Assembly: GCF_000813825.1 (NCBI RefSeq)
Contig: NZ_JWTA01000007.1
Span: 183,530-247,529 of the forward strand
DNA: 64,000 nt
Direction of reading: 5' to 3'
Source of the DNA: Chryseobacterium taiwanense
GTDB taxonomy: Bacteria > Bacteroidota > Bacteroidia > Flavobacteriales > Weeksellaceae
Positions 42,628 to 51,631 of the stretch are shown in pieces. The notes beneath the pieces were generated by a model, which made no database searches, was not told where the DNA came from, and saw nothing but the letters and a program-made list of their open reading frames with translations. A program made the position numbers and the translations under genes. Every line of letters starts with the position of its first letter. Position 1 is the stretch's first letter.

Positions 42628-42656
42628 CATGAAGATTTTCGTTCTATGACAGCTGA

Positions 42657-43235
42657 TTATTCATCACGTTCTTTATCTTTCAGTTCTTTAAAAGCCCTGT
42701 TAAGACTTCTTACTGTAATTCCGAGATAAGCGGCCATATCTTCTTTTGAAATTTTCATTTCTTTTGATTTTACCTCTAGAAGCTGCGATAAGGTATGCTC
42801 TGTCGTGTGAAGCTGTTGATAAGATGCCCTGCTTGATGTATTGAAGATACGGTCTGCAAAAACATCAAGTAACAAATTATTCAAGGTCAGATCATTTTTA
42901 ATCAAAGACTGAAAATATGGTATCGTCATCGAATACACAGTAACTTCTGTAATGGCTTCAATACTGCACAGACACGGAACATTCTTAATGACCTCAATTT
43001 CTCCTACAATTTCTCCTTTCCCTAAGAATTCAACAATATATTCTTTATCATTTTCTTCCACGAAATAGCACTTCGTAATTCCACTTTTGACAAGCATGAT
43101 CTTGGTGGAAACTTCATTTTGCGTCAAGATCTTTTCTCCTTTTTCAAAAGACTTCAACACAATATTCTCTTTATGATCCTGATTTTCATAAAGCTTTTCT
43201 AAATAATCTAAAAATGGTTGATTCGTACGTAACAT
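42657..43235 (-). CDS. Crp/Fnr family transcriptional regulator
   Basis: 192 residues. Cyclic-nucleotide-like domain: VLKSFEKGEKILTQNEVSTKIMLVKSGITKCYFVEENDKEYIVEFLGKGEIVGEIEVIKN, with an acidic pocket motif GEIVGEIE. HTH at the end: ISKEDMAAYLGITVRSLNRAFKELKD, shorter than in E. coli Crp. Divergent from the HAD-hydrolase gene and probable regulator of local genes. Ligand not assignable. Confidence 0.9.
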   Translation of the reverse strand: MLRTNQPFLDYLEKLYENQDHKENIVLKSFEKGEKILTQNEVSTKIMLVKSGITKCYFVEENDKEYIVEFLGKGEIVGEIEVIKNVPCLCSIEAITEVTVYSMTIPYFQSLIKNDLTLNNLLLDVFADRIFNTSSRASYQQLHTTEHTLSQLLEVKSKEMKISKEDMAAYLGITVRSLNRAFKELKDKERDE

Positions 43236-43323
43236 ATTTTACCGGGGACAAATGTCCTTTTCTGTTTTGTTTTTTATCCTGATTTTTGTGAGCGAAAATT
43301 ACAAAAACTAAAGTAAACTCAAT

Positions 43324-44013
43324 ATGAATAATGATATAACTACTATCGCTTTTGATGCAGATGATACTCTTTGGATCAACGAACCTTATTTTCAGGAGGC
43401 TGAAAAGGAGTTTTGTGCTTTGTTGGAAGATTATCTTCCGCAACATTCTGTTTCTCAAGAATTATTCAAAACGGAAATGAAAAATCTTCATTTGTACGGA
43501 TATGGGGTAAAAGGATTTATGCTTTGTATGATCGAAACAGTAAGCAAAGTTTCAAATGATACTGCGCCTTTAACATTAATCAATAAAACCATTGAGATCG
43601 GTCATGAACTGCTTCAAAAACCCGTTGAACTTTTAGAAGGCGTTACTGAAACCTTAGAAAATTTAAAAGGAAAATACAAATTGGTTGTTGCTACAAAAGG
43701 TGATTTACTGGATCAGGAGCGTAAATTAAAAAAATCAGGATTGCAGGAATATTTTCATCATATTGAAATCATGAGCGATAAAAAAGAAAGTGATTATCAG
43801 AAACTTTTAAAGCACTTAGATTGTAAACCTAAGAACTTTTTAATGCTTGGAAATTCGATTAAATCAGATATTTTACCCGTTTTAGAAATTGGAGGATTTG
43901 CTGCTCATATTCCATATCATGTAACGTGGTCTCATGAACAGCATGATCTTAATCTGGAGCATTCTAATTTTATGGAGCTGGAAAGAATTAATGATATTTT
44001 GAATTATTTATAA
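43324..44013 (+). CDS. HAD family hydrolase
   Basis: 229 residues, soluble. HAD motifs: FDADDTLWINEPYF with the nucleophilic Asp pair, VVATKGDLLDQERKLKKSGL (motif II-like Thr/Lys region), and MLGNSIKSDILPVLEIGGFAAHIPY with the third acidic motif. The helical cap between motifs resembles phosphoglycolate or pyridoxal phosphatase-like subfamily I. Substrate unknown. Divergent from the Crp-type regulator. Confidence 0.92.
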   Translation: MNNDITTIAFDADDTLWINEPYFQEAEKEFCALLEDYLPQHSVSQELFKTEMKNLHLYGYGVKGFMLCMIETVSKVSNDTAPLTLINKTIEIGHELLQKPVELLEGVTETLENLKGKYKLVVATKGDLLDQERKLKKSGLQEYFHHIEIMSDKKESDYQKLLKHLDCKPKNFLMLGNSIKSDILPVLEIGGFAAHIPYHVTWSHEQHDLNLEHSNFMELERINDILNYL

Positions 44014-44038
44014 AAAAATCATTCAGGTTGGAATGGAA

Positions 44039-44473
44039 TTATTTAATTTTTTGATATAAATTTTCAATTTCAAAATTGTTCTTCCATCCTCCTGAATTAT
44101 ATATTGATATAATTATCATTTTTTCAAATTCTTTAAATGTTCCTGATACTCCTTGTATTATAGCTCCTTCCCAAGGTCTTTCATTTTCTGGAATTATATA
44201 TTCTATTCTAAATTCATTATAATAATTTGATTGACATGCATTAATAACAATAAAGTAGTCTGAATCTTCCTCATCATTATTAAATAAAAGAAGAGAGGCA
44301 TGAGAGGTTAATCCATATATTTTCGTTTCATAAAACATTTCATTTAATACTCTCAAAACTTCTAGCATAGGCGTTCCTACGTCTTGGTATACATTCTCGG
44401 CTTTAGGTATAAACTCTTTATAAAAATCTTCAAGAGTTTGTCTCTTTTGTTCTGAACGGCGTATTATTGGCAT
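44039..44473 (-). CDS. Hypothetical protein
   Basis: 144 residues, soluble, unrecognised. MPIIRRSEQKRQTLEDFYKEF is a basic helical start, then HASLLLFNNDEEDSDYFIVINACQSNYYNEFRIEYIIPENERPW, which reads as beta strands with acidic loops, and a helical end. The size and mixed fold resemble small immunity proteins, but no motif confirms this. It lies convergent to the HAD gene and ahead of the S9 peptidase. Confidence 0.6.
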   Translation of the reverse strand: MPIIRRSEQKRQTLEDFYKEFIPKAENVYQDVGTPMLEVLRVLNEMFYETKIYGLTSHASLLLFNNDEEDSDYFIVINACQSNYYNEFRIEYIIPENERPWEGAIIQGVSGTFKEFEKMIIISIYNSGGWKNNFEIENLYQKIK

Positions 44474-44503
44474 AGTCTAAATCATTTTAATACAAATAAA
44501 ATA

Positions 44504-44532
44504 AAAACTCGCTCAAAAAGAACGAGTTTTTT
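44504..44532. terminator. Terminator after S9 peptidase
   Basis: Stem AAAACTCG/CGAGTTTT with T-run on the minus strand (TTTTTATTTTATTTG). Also bordered by T-run on the plus strand. Confidence 0.8.
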
Positions 44533-44542
44533 TATCTATTTA

Positions 44543-46945
44543 TTACTTCTTCAAACACTTGTCTAAGAACTGATCCTGTTCCCAAAGCAAATGCAGGATA
44601 TTTTCTTTAGCAGCATATCCGTGAGCTTCTTTTGGAAGAAGAACCATTTTCACAGGAGCCCCAAGATTTTTCAGTGCCTGAAAATATCGTTCGGTCTGTA
44701 GTGTAAATGTTCCAGGGTTATTGTCGGCATCTCCGTGAACCAATAATAATGGAGTTTTCATTTTATCAGCATTCATGAATGGAGACATTGCATTGTAAAT
44801 TTCCGGAATATCCCAATAATTTCGTTGCTCACTCTGGAAACCAAATGGAGTCAATGTTCTGTTATACGCTCCACTTCTTGCAATTCCGCAGGCGTAATCT
44901 TTAGAATGGGTCAAAAGATTGGCGGTCATAAATGCTCCGTAAGAGTGACCTCCTACTGCCACTTTATTTCTGTCGATATAACCTAGTTTATCAACGGCAT
45001 CAATGGCGGCTCTTCCATTTGCTACCAACTGAGGAATAAATGTATCATTCGGTTCTGTTTTTCCTTCTCCGATAATCGGGAAAGCGGCATCATCCAATAC
45101 AGCATATCCTTTTGTTGTCCAATATACAAACGATCCGTAATATGGGAAAGTAAAGTCATTCGGGTTTTGTGTGCTTTGTCCTGCTGTATTTTTGTCTTTA
45201 TATTCTGTAGGATACGCCCAAATCAGCAAAGGAAGTTTTTCTTTTTTTGCTTTTCTGTCATAGTTTGCAGGCAGATAAAGCGTTCCTGTAAGCGTTACAC
45301 CATCATTTCTTTTATAAGTAATTACCTCTTTGTACACATCTTTTATACTTTCAAAAGGATTGGCAAAATTGGTTACCGATTCTGTTTTATTCGATTTTAT
45401 ATTTCGCTTAAAATAATTCGGATACTGACTTGCTGATTGCTGTACGGTAAGGATTTCGCCTTTGGACGGGTTTAGAATATCAATGATTTCTTCTTTTTCA
45501 TTTTTTAGATTAGAAGTATATAATCTTTTTTTCTTCAAACTTTTAATATCCATTTCATCAATGAACGGATGTTGCCCGTCTTTTGTAAAACCGGCACCAA
45601 TTAAATAAGCCTTTCCGCCTTTTATATCAAGAACGGTTCTTCCAAACTGATTTTTTGTGGTATTGAAGTTTCCTGGATCGCTGTAAACATCCTGATAATT
45701 TCTGTCGTCAATAACTTTAGATTCATTATTATTGAGATCTACTAAGAAAGATTTTGTATTTCTTGTATCATACCAAGATTCGTGAACAATCGCATAATGA
45801 TCATTCGTCCAGCTTACATCCTCATACCTTTGTTTTGTTTTGAAAAAAGACTTTGAATTGCTACTGAACGGTGCTTCCCAAGTGAAAATTTCATCTCTGA
45901 ATTCAGCAGATTTTGACTGATCTCCTCCATCTAAAGCTTCCGCATATACCAAAGTTGCAGGCATATCGCTTCTCCATCCCATATCTCTTTTCCCTACTCT
46001 TACAGAAGAAAATCCTTTAGGCATGATTTCGTTCAGAGGAGTTTCATTCACTACTTTTACGACATTCCCGTTACTATCATAAACCGTTGTCGTCATTGGG
46101 AACCTACTTAAAGGAACAATATAAGAGAATGGTTTTTTAATGGTCGTTGCCATTAAATAATTTCCATCCGGTGAAAAACTCAATCCGGCATACATATCTT
46201 TCTCTTTTACCTTATTTAAGTTTCCATTGAGGTCAACTTTATAAATATCTGAAGACGTAAGGATTTCAAAATTCTTTTCATCCTGAGGATTTTTCAGAAG
46301 ATCCTGATACGTTCTGTTTTGAGATACTTTTCCATCTGCTGTAGAAACAATAGGTCCTGTAGGTAAGTCTTTACTGGAATCAATTAAAGTTCCTCTATTT
46401 TGAGGTAATGTTCTGATCAATACATTCTGAGAGTCCTTATACCAAACATATGGAGAACCTAAATTAGCATTCAGATTATCTGAAGTTATTTTTTTTGCCG
46501 TAGCTGTTTCCAAATCAACAATCCAAAGCTCTACTCCTTTGCTTGTGGTATTGGTAAAAGCAAACTTCTTCTCATCCGGAGAAAATGAAGTATACGCGAT
46601 TTTAGGATTGGAAGGTAGATTTTTCACCTGAGTCTCATTTTTATCGCTTGTTTTTCTCACCTTCAGGTTATTCAGATAAGTAACACTGCTTGAAATATTA
46701 GTGACAGGATTAATTCTTAACCCTCCAAGCTTCATTTCCTGCTGACTCAGATCTTCCAGAGTTTTATAAGTCGGACGATAGGTAAAAACAATCCAGTCTT
46801 TTTTACTGTTCATTAAAACACTTGGTGGTCTGTCATAATCAGCAAGTTTTAAAATTTCCGGTGAGGGTTTTTGGTACGTAATATTTTCCTGCGCATTATA
46901 AAAATTAAGGAACGCAAGAAGACAGATTGTTAGTTTTATCTTCAT
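44543..46945 (-). CDS. S9 family prolyl oligopeptidase-like peptidase
   Basis: Secreted or periplasmic serine peptidase of 800 residues from ATG 46945 (MKIKLTICLLAFLNFYNAQ), a signal peptide; the longer frame begins with GTG. N-terminal half is a beta-propeller with repeats (YTSFSPDEKKFAFTN, GLSFSPDGNYLMAT). The C-terminal alpha/beta hydrolase has the nucleophile Ser668 in GGHSYGAFM, and the acid/His segment PLLLVHGDADNNPG...EAHGY. Shares the group's wide substrate spectrum, probably short Pro- or Ala-containing peptides, like DPP IV/POP. No T9SS domain. Confidence 0.94.
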   Translation of the reverse strand: MKIKLTICLLAFLNFYNAQENITYQKPSPEILKLADYDRPPSVLMNSKKDWIVFTYRPTYKTLEDLSQQEMKLGGLRINPVTNISSSVTYLNNLKVRKTSDKNETQVKNLPSNPKIAYTSFSPDEKKFAFTNTTSKGVELWIVDLETATAKKITSDNLNANLGSPYVWYKDSQNVLIRTLPQNRGTLIDSSKDLPTGPIVSTADGKVSQNRTYQDLLKNPQDEKNFEILTSSDIYKVDLNGNLNKVKEKDMYAGLSFSPDGNYLMATTIKKPFSYIVPLSRFPMTTTVYDSNGNVVKVVNETPLNEIMPKGFSSVRVGKRDMGWRSDMPATLVYAEALDGGDQSKSAEFRDEIFTWEAPFSSNSKSFFKTKQRYEDVSWTNDHYAIVHESWYDTRNTKSFLVDLNNNESKVIDDRNYQDVYSDPGNFNTTKNQFGRTVLDIKGGKAYLIGAGFTKDGQHPFIDEMDIKSLKKKRLYTSNLKNEKEEIIDILNPSKGEILTVQQSASQYPNYFKRNIKSNKTESVTNFANPFESIKDVYKEVITYKRNDGVTLTGTLYLPANYDRKAKKEKLPLLIWAYPTEYKDKNTAGQSTQNPNDFTFPYYGSFVYWTTKGYAVLDDAAFPIIGEGKTEPNDTFIPQLVANGRAAIDAVDKLGYIDRNKVAVGGHSYGAFMTANLLTHSKDYACGIARSGAYNRTLTPFGFQSEQRNYWDIPEIYNAMSPFMNADKMKTPLLLVHGDADNNPGTFTLQTERYFQALKNLGAPVKMVLLPKEAHGYAAKENILHLLWEQDQFLDKCLKK

Positions 46946-46986
46946 TATAATTTCATTTTTCACGAATTTAACGAAATTAATGACAT

Positions 46987-47021
46987 AAAAAAAGCAGGAA
47001 AATATTTTCCTGCTTTTTAGT
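46987..47021 (-). terminator. Terminator after doxX gene
   Basis: Stem AAAAAGCAGGAAAA/TTTTCCTGCTTTTT, loop TA. It lies between doxX and the S9 peptidase. Confidence 0.9.
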
Positions 47022-47039
47022 ATTTCTATCGTAAAAGAA

Positions 47040-47468
47040 TTACCAATCTGAAGCTCTTTTTCTTTTTTCGATCATATAATCTATTGAGAGTTTACCTGCT
47101 CCGAAAGAAATGATCAATAAATAGACGGAAAGATATAGTAAACTTAATTCTCTTTTATCAAATAGATCGGCTCCGTGTACAACAAAGGCTGCAATCGCCA
47201 TGGTAAAGATTAAAAATCCTGTTGCCACTCTTGTAAAAAGTCCTAAAATTAAAAGAATGGAGCAAACAAACTCTGCAAATACCGTTAGAATCAATGAAAT
47301 CTGTGGTCCAAGTCCTAGAAAATCAAAAAACTTTACTTCGCCTCCTTCCAACAATTGTTGAAGTTTTGGAAATCCATGAGATAACATCGCAAATCCGACA
47401 AATATTCTTACAACCAATAAAACTATGTCTATGTAAATAGGATTAGCTTTTGTGTTTGAGTAGCTCAT
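47040..47468 (-). CDS. DoxX family membrane protein
   Basis: 142-residue inner-membrane protein with four helices, opening YIDIVLLVVRIFVGFAMLSHGFPKLQQLL, the usual DoxX signature, followed by LILTVFAEFVCSILLILGLFTR. In this family Glu and other polar residues in helices 1 and 2 bind quinol-type cofactors. Function in redox or thiol metabolism is proposed, unproven. Transcribed after era (69-base gap). Confidence 0.9.
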   Translation of the reverse strand: MSYSNTKANPIYIDIVLLVVRIFVGFAMLSHGFPKLQQLLEGGEVKFFDFLGLGPQISLILTVFAEFVCSILLILGLFTRVATGFLIFTMAIAAFVVHGADLFDKRELSLLYLSVYLLIISFGAGKLSIDYMIEKRKRASDW

Positions 47469-47537
47469 TCAATATTAATTTAAAATTAAAGATAATAAAA
47501 TATCTTTTAATACAACGATGAATATTGAACTTTTAGT

Positions 47538-48413
47538 CTATCTGTACCCGAAATTTTTAAGGTCACGGTCATTTTTTCGCCAGTCTTTTTTCACTTTTAC
47601 AAAAAGATTCAGGTGAATTTTTTTAGCAAAGAATTTTTCAAGATCTAATCTTGCTTCAGTTCCTACTTTTTTGATCGCTTCTCCTTTGTGGCCGATAATA
47701 ATCCCTTTTTGGGTATCTCTTTCCACATAAATGATAGAATCGATGAAGATAATGCCTTCTTTTTCTTTGAACATTTCTGTTACCACTTCTACAGAGTAAG
47801 GAATTTCTTTATCATAATTCAAAAGAATTTTCTCTCTGATAGCTTCATTTACGAAGAAACGTTCAGGTTTATCCGTATACATATCCTTGTCATAATACGC
47901 CGGATTTTCCGGTAGCATTGACTTCAATTTCGGAAGAATAACGTCAGTATTAAAGGCATTAAGTGCAGAAATTGGTAAAATTTCAGCTTTAGGGATTCTT
48001 TCATGCCAATCTGAAACCAATTTCTCCAATCCTTCCTGATTGGTTTGGTCTACTTTATTTAATAATAATAGAACAGGAACCGGAATTTTATTTAGTTTAT
48101 CAATTAAAAATTCTGAAGGTTCAGCTTTATCGGTTACATCTACAATAAAAAGAAAAACATCAGCATCCTGTAAAGAATCTTTCACAAAATCCATCATTTT
48201 TTCCTGCAACCCATATTTAGGATCTAAAACTCCAGGGGTATCCGAAAATACGATCTGAAGATCTTCTTCATTATAAATTCCAAAAATTCTGTGACGTGTT
48301 GTCTGAGCCTTTTGGGTAACAATCGCCAACTTCTCTCCCATCAACTGGTTCAATAAGGTCGATTTTCCGGCATTGGGCTTTCCAACTATATTTACAAATC
48401 CTGCTTTGTGCAT
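47538..48413 (-). CDS. era: GTPase Era
   Basis: Ribosome-assembly GTPase, 291 residues from ATG 48413 (MHKAGFVNIVGKPNAGKST). Sequence motifs are G1 GKPNAGKST, G3 DTPG, G4 NKVD, and switch I TTRHRI; the KH domain is at the C-terminus: FIDSIIYVERDTQKGIIIGHKGEAIKKVGTEARLDLEKFF, which has the RNA-binding GHKG loop. Binds the 16S rRNA 3' end. The longer frame adds 25 residues of low-complexity leader. A TAACTTTG box lies upstream. Confidence 0.96.
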   Translation of the reverse strand: MHKAGFVNIVGKPNAGKSTLLNQLMGEKLAIVTQKAQTTRHRIFGIYNEEDLQIVFSDTPGVLDPKYGLQEKMMDFVKDSLQDADVFLFIVDVTDKAEPSEFLIDKLNKIPVPVLLLLNKVDQTNQEGLEKLVSDWHERIPKAEILPISALNAFNTDVILPKLKSMLPENPAYYDKDMYTDKPERFFVNEAIREKILLNYDKEIPYSVEVVTEMFKEKEGIIFIDSIIYVERDTQKGIIIGHKGEAIKKVGTEARLDLEKFFAKKIHLNLFVKVKKDWRKNDRDLKNFGYR

Positions 48414-48433
48414 AAAAATTATATTACGAACTG

Positions 48434-48441
48434 CAAAGTTA
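48434..48441 (-). promoter_or_regulatory. Candidate -7 box (TAACTTTG) for era
   Basis: Exact TAnnTTTG on the minus strand, 20 bases before the chosen ATG. Confidence 0.35.
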
Positions 48442-48528
48442 CTAAAACAAAATCGGTCTATCCCGATTAATGGGAAACTTCTCTGCAAAAACTGTTAAAA
48501 TACTTTAGTATAAACAGAATTAAACAAG

Positions 48529-49527
48529 TTATTGTACAGAATCTTTATGGATCAGTTTGGCTTTAAATGTAACTCTTTCACCATTCTTTTTATAATTGGT
48601 GATCTCATCATCAATCAGCTTGATAACCGTTTTTGCCATGTCTGTTAAAGGCTGCTTAACATAAGTAAGCTCTATCGGGAAAAGTTCATAGGCTTCCGCT
48701 TCATCAAAGGTAATCATCGAAAGATCTTCCGGAACTTTAATGTTGTACTTAATAAAATAACTCATTCCCGCAATTCCCAGTTTATTACTGGTAAAATAAA
48801 CGGCAGTTCGCTTAGAAAGATCCAGATGTTTTTCAAGAGCATTATGTATTTCCTCTTTTCTGTTTTCCATTCCTACCAACACTCTTTTGTAGCTGATTCC
48901 ACTTTCAGGAAAACGCTTTTCAAAGCCGCGCTGTCTATCCAAAAGATGGGGAACTTCAGTATTGTATCCTACATAAATGATTTCTTCAAAGTTTTTAGCT
49001 TTCAGAAAATCAAAAATCTGCTCAGAGACTTCAAAATTATTCACCAAAACACCCGGCAACTGAATATCTTTAAGATAACGGTCGATGGTAACTACCGGAT
49101 ATTCTTCTTTAATGAGCTTATTAAGCGTCTCATTAGAGTCTATGATCGGTGCAACAATCATTCCGTCAACCTGATGCTCGGCAAAAAGTTCAGTTAATTT
49201 TTTAAACTTTTCGGGATTTTCGTCGGAACTTCCGATCAAAAGGGTATAGCCTAGTTTTATCGCTTCGTCTTCAATACAACGTGCCATTGTAGAATAAAAG
49301 CCATTGGAAATATCTGCTAAGATTAATCCTATCAGTTTACTTCTGCTCATTTTCAAGCTTTTGGCAATCTTATTGGGAACGTAATTGATAGAATCTGCAA
49401 TTTCTAAGATTTTATCTTTCGTTTGCTGGCTTATTCTACTTCCTTCTTTTTTATTAAGGACATAAGAAACTGTTGCTACGGAAACACCTGCGATTCTTGC
49501 GATGTCTTTTATGGAAGTTCTTTTCAT
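48529..49527 (-). CDS. LacI family transcriptional regulator
   Basis: 332 residues from ATG 49527 (MKRTSIKDIARIAGVSVATVSYVLNKKEGSRIS), with the LacI HTH (residues 4-25). The C-terminal periplasmic-binding-protein-like domain (KLIGLILADISNGFYSTMARCIEDEA, DLSMITFDEAEAYELFP) binds a small effector, typically a sugar. The longer frame starts with non-conserved hydrophobic residues. A full promoter sits in front (49547-49578). No sugar-utilisation cluster nearby; target unknown. Confidence 0.94.
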   Translation of the reverse strand: MKRTSIKDIARIAGVSVATVSYVLNKKEGSRISQQTKDKILEIADSINYVPNKIAKSLKMSRSKLIGLILADISNGFYSTMARCIEDEAIKLGYTLLIGSSDENPEKFKKLTELFAEHQVDGMIVAPIIDSNETLNKLIKEEYPVVTIDRYLKDIQLPGVLVNNFEVSEQIFDFLKAKNFEEIIYVGYNTEVPHLLDRQRGFEKRFPESGISYKRVLVGMENRKEEIHNALEKHLDLSKRTAVYFTSNKLGIAGMSYFIKYNIKVPEDLSMITFDEAEAYELFPIELTYVKQPLTDMAKTVIKLIDDEITNYKKNGERVTFKAKLIHKDSVQ

Positions 49528-49841
49528 TATATGGATTAAGAAAAAACAAAAATATTCGATTAAATCATTAATAAACAAGAGGTATTTTCTTTGAGTATTT
49601 CAGGAATAATTGTATTTTCGCGAATTTTATAAACCAGCCCTACACAACAATTAAATACTTAATAGACACCTATTTACAAATATAATAAAAAATAACAATC
49701 CAGCTCAATAAGTTAGGAACCGTTGTCTCTATTTTTAAAATGTGCAATTCGCATTAAACGTTTATCTTCAATTATTTTGAATATTTTTTTTATCCTTTCT
49801 AAAAAACTGATATTTTTGAAGTCATACAAGTCTTCCTTACT
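49528..49841. other. 314-base divergent region, LacI / Crp-type regulators
   Basis: A/T-rich. Contains a consensus promoter for the LacI gene (minus) and a TATTTTTG box (49811-49818) before the Crp-type gene (plus). Nothing else recognised. Confidence 0.4.
49547..49578 (-). promoter_or_regulatory. Full Bacteroidetes-type promoter for LacI gene
   Basis: Minus strand TTG (49578-49576), 21-base spacer, TATTTTTG (49554-49547), then 19 bases to the ATG at 49527. Confidence 0.6.
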
Positions 49842-50405
49842 ATGAGTATTGACGAAATCATAAATAACATCTATCCTATTCCCGATTCTTCCCGACAAAG
49901 TTTGAAAGAACACATCACTAGAGTTTCTTATCCTAAAGGAAGTTGCCTGATGGAAGCTGATAAAATTGTGCCTTATATTTATTTTATTAAAAAAGGGATT
50001 GTTCGCGCATATGCTTCTACAGAGGAAAACGACATTACGTTTTGGTTTGGAAGTGAAAGTGAAACCGTAATTTCTATGAAAAGTTATGTGGAAAACAAAC
50101 CCGGATATGAAAATATTGAATCACTAGAAGACTGTGAGTTGTATAAGCTGGAAACCGCTCATTTAAGAGAGCTGTTCAATCAAGATATTCATATTGCCAA
50201 CTGGGGAAGAAGATTTGCAGAAAAGGAACTCATAAAAACGGAAGAGCTTATTATTTCCAGACAATTTAAAACCGCATTAGAACGCTACAAAGATTTAATG
50301 CGAGAGAAGCCCCATCTTCTTAAACGGGTTCAATTAGGTCATATTGCTTCTTATTTGGGAATTACACAGGTAAGTTTAAGCCGAATTCGAGCCGAAATCA
50401 AATGA
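49842..50405 (+). CDS. Crp/Fnr family transcriptional regulator
   Basis: 187 residues. cNMP-binding-like domain with SYPKGSCLMEADKIVPYIYFIKKGIVRAYASTEENDITFWFG, and a C-terminal HTH VQLGHIASYLGITQVSLSRIRAEIK, shortened as in flavobacterial Crp relatives. Ligand unknown. It is followed by an SMR transporter gene 80 bases downstream, a likely target. Confidence 0.9.
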   Translation: MSIDEIINNIYPIPDSSRQSLKEHITRVSYPKGSCLMEADKIVPYIYFIKKGIVRAYASTEENDITFWFGSESETVISMKSYVENKPGYENIESLEDCELYKLETAHLRELFNQDIHIANWGRRFAEKELIKTEELIISRQFKTALERYKDLMREKPHLLKRVQLGHIASYLGITQVSLSRIRAEIK

Positions 50406-50485
50406 AAAAAATATATTATTTTTTAACAAATGTAAAATAGTAGTTCTTCCAAAATCCTGAACTTTGCTGCAGAAAATAATGAAAA

Positions 50486-50812
50486 ATGAATTGGATTATT
50501 TTAATTATCGCAGGATTATTTGAAGTGGCTTTTGCCTCATGTTTAGGAAAAGTAAAAGAAACAACAGGAACTCCCATGTATCTTTGGTTTACAGGCTTTT
50601 TGATTACGATGACTATCAGTATGGTTTTATTGATTAAAGCGACACAAACCTTACCTATTGGAACTGCCTATGCAGTATGGACCGGAATTGGCGCTGTAGG
50701 AACAGCCTTAATGGGAATTTTCTTTTTTAAAGATCCGGTAAGCTTTTGGAGAATTTTCTTCATTGTTACCTTAATCGGTTCTGTAGTTGGGCTGAAAGCG
50801 GTTTCTCATTAA
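50486..50812 (+). CDS. SMR family transporter (Gdx/SugE-like)
   Basis: 108-residue inner-membrane protein with four helices. The essential Glu is Glu13 in IIAGLFEVAFASCLG. Gdx-type features are LPIGTAYAVWTGIGAVGTALMGIFFF, where the WTGIG segment fits guanidinium exporters more than EmrE-type drug pumps. The gene is likely regulated by the Crp-type regulator just upstream. Predicted to export guanidinium or quaternary ammonium compounds by H+ antiport. Confidence 0.9.
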   Translation: MNWIILIIAGLFEVAFASCLGKVKETTGTPMYLWFTGFLITMTISMVLLIKATQTLPIGTAYAVWTGIGAVGTALMGIFFFKDPVSFWRIFFIVTLIGSVVGLKAVSH

Positions 50813-50830
50813 TGAGATTTTACATCATAT

Positions 50831-50861
50831 AAAAGGGCTTCAAAATTTGAAGCCCTTTTTG
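50831..50861. terminator. Bidirectional terminator, SMR / methyltransferase
   Basis: Stem AAAAGGGCTTCAAA/TTTGAAGCCCTTTT with flanking A/T runs, between convergent genes. Confidence 0.9.
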
Positions 50862-50863
50862 TT

Positions 50864-51631
50864 TTATCTTTTTATAACTATCGGTAAGATCTCATTATGT
50901 CTTAACCCATATTTTTTAATTTCTTCTTCTGAAAATTTCTGAGAATAAAAATTAGGTTCAGTTTCAAAACCTGCTTTTCTCAGACGGTCAAAATAATCCA
51001 TTCCGTACCAACGTACATGGTCGTACTGCCCGAAATGTTTTTGACGTTCTTTAGGGTCCTTTATAGAGAAATCTTCGTAAGTTTTTTCTAAAGAGTTCTT
51101 CATCGGAACCTGTAAAATTCCCCATCCTCCCGGTCTTAATACTCTGTACAATTCACTCATTGCTTTTGCATCATCTTCAATATGTTCTAAAACATGGTTA
51201 CAGAAGATAATATCAAAGCTTTCATCGGCAAAAGGAAGATCTAAAATATCTGCTTTTACATCGACGATCGGTGAGAACAAATCTGCAGAGATATAATTTA
51301 GGTTGATCATTCTCTTGAACTTTCTTAAAAATTCCTGTTCAGGAGCAATATGTAAAACCTTATAGTTTTTAGTAAAGAAATCCGTTTCGTTCTGAAGATA
51401 CAGCCACATCTGGCGGTGTCTTTCCAAACTCAAGGTTCCCGGAGACAAAGCATTTTCACGCTGTTTTCCGTATCCGTAAGGAAGAAATTTTCGGTAATAT
51501 TTACCGTCAATAGGATCCTGAAACTTATTTCCTTTAAAAAACTGATAAATAAGCGGACGTGCCCAAATACTCATTTTTATAAGTAAGGGACGCGGGATTT
51601 TATTTAATAAAAGCTTAGTTACTTTTTTCAT
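50864..51631 (-). CDS. Class I SAM-dependent methyltransferase
   Basis: 255 residues. Rossmann-like SAM site: KVLHIAPEQEFLRKF (motif I, degenerate: IAPE), FDIIFCNHVLEHIEDDAKAMSELYRVLRPGGWGILQVPM (motifs post I to III), typical of methyltransferases of type 11. Start overlaps the map stop by 1 base (TAATG), so the two are translationally coupled. Substrate unknown. Confidence 0.9.
   Translation of the reverse strand: MKKVTKLLLNKIPRPLLIKMSIWARPLIYQFFKGNKFQDPIDGKYYRKFLPYGYGKQRENALSPGTLSLERHRQMWLYLQNETDFFTKNYKVLHIAPEQEFLRKFKRMINLNYISADLFSPIVDVKADILDLPFADESFDIIFCNHVLEHIEDDAKAMSELYRVLRPGGWGILQVPMKNSLEKTYEDFSIKDPKERQKHFGQYDHVRWYGMDYFDRLRKAGFETEPNFYSQKFSEEEIKKYGLRHNEILPIVIKR

Noticed and set aside
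49528..49841. A small gene antisense in the regulator gap
   Set aside because: The minus-strand frame there overlaps the Crp-type gene and has no homology signal or promoter.
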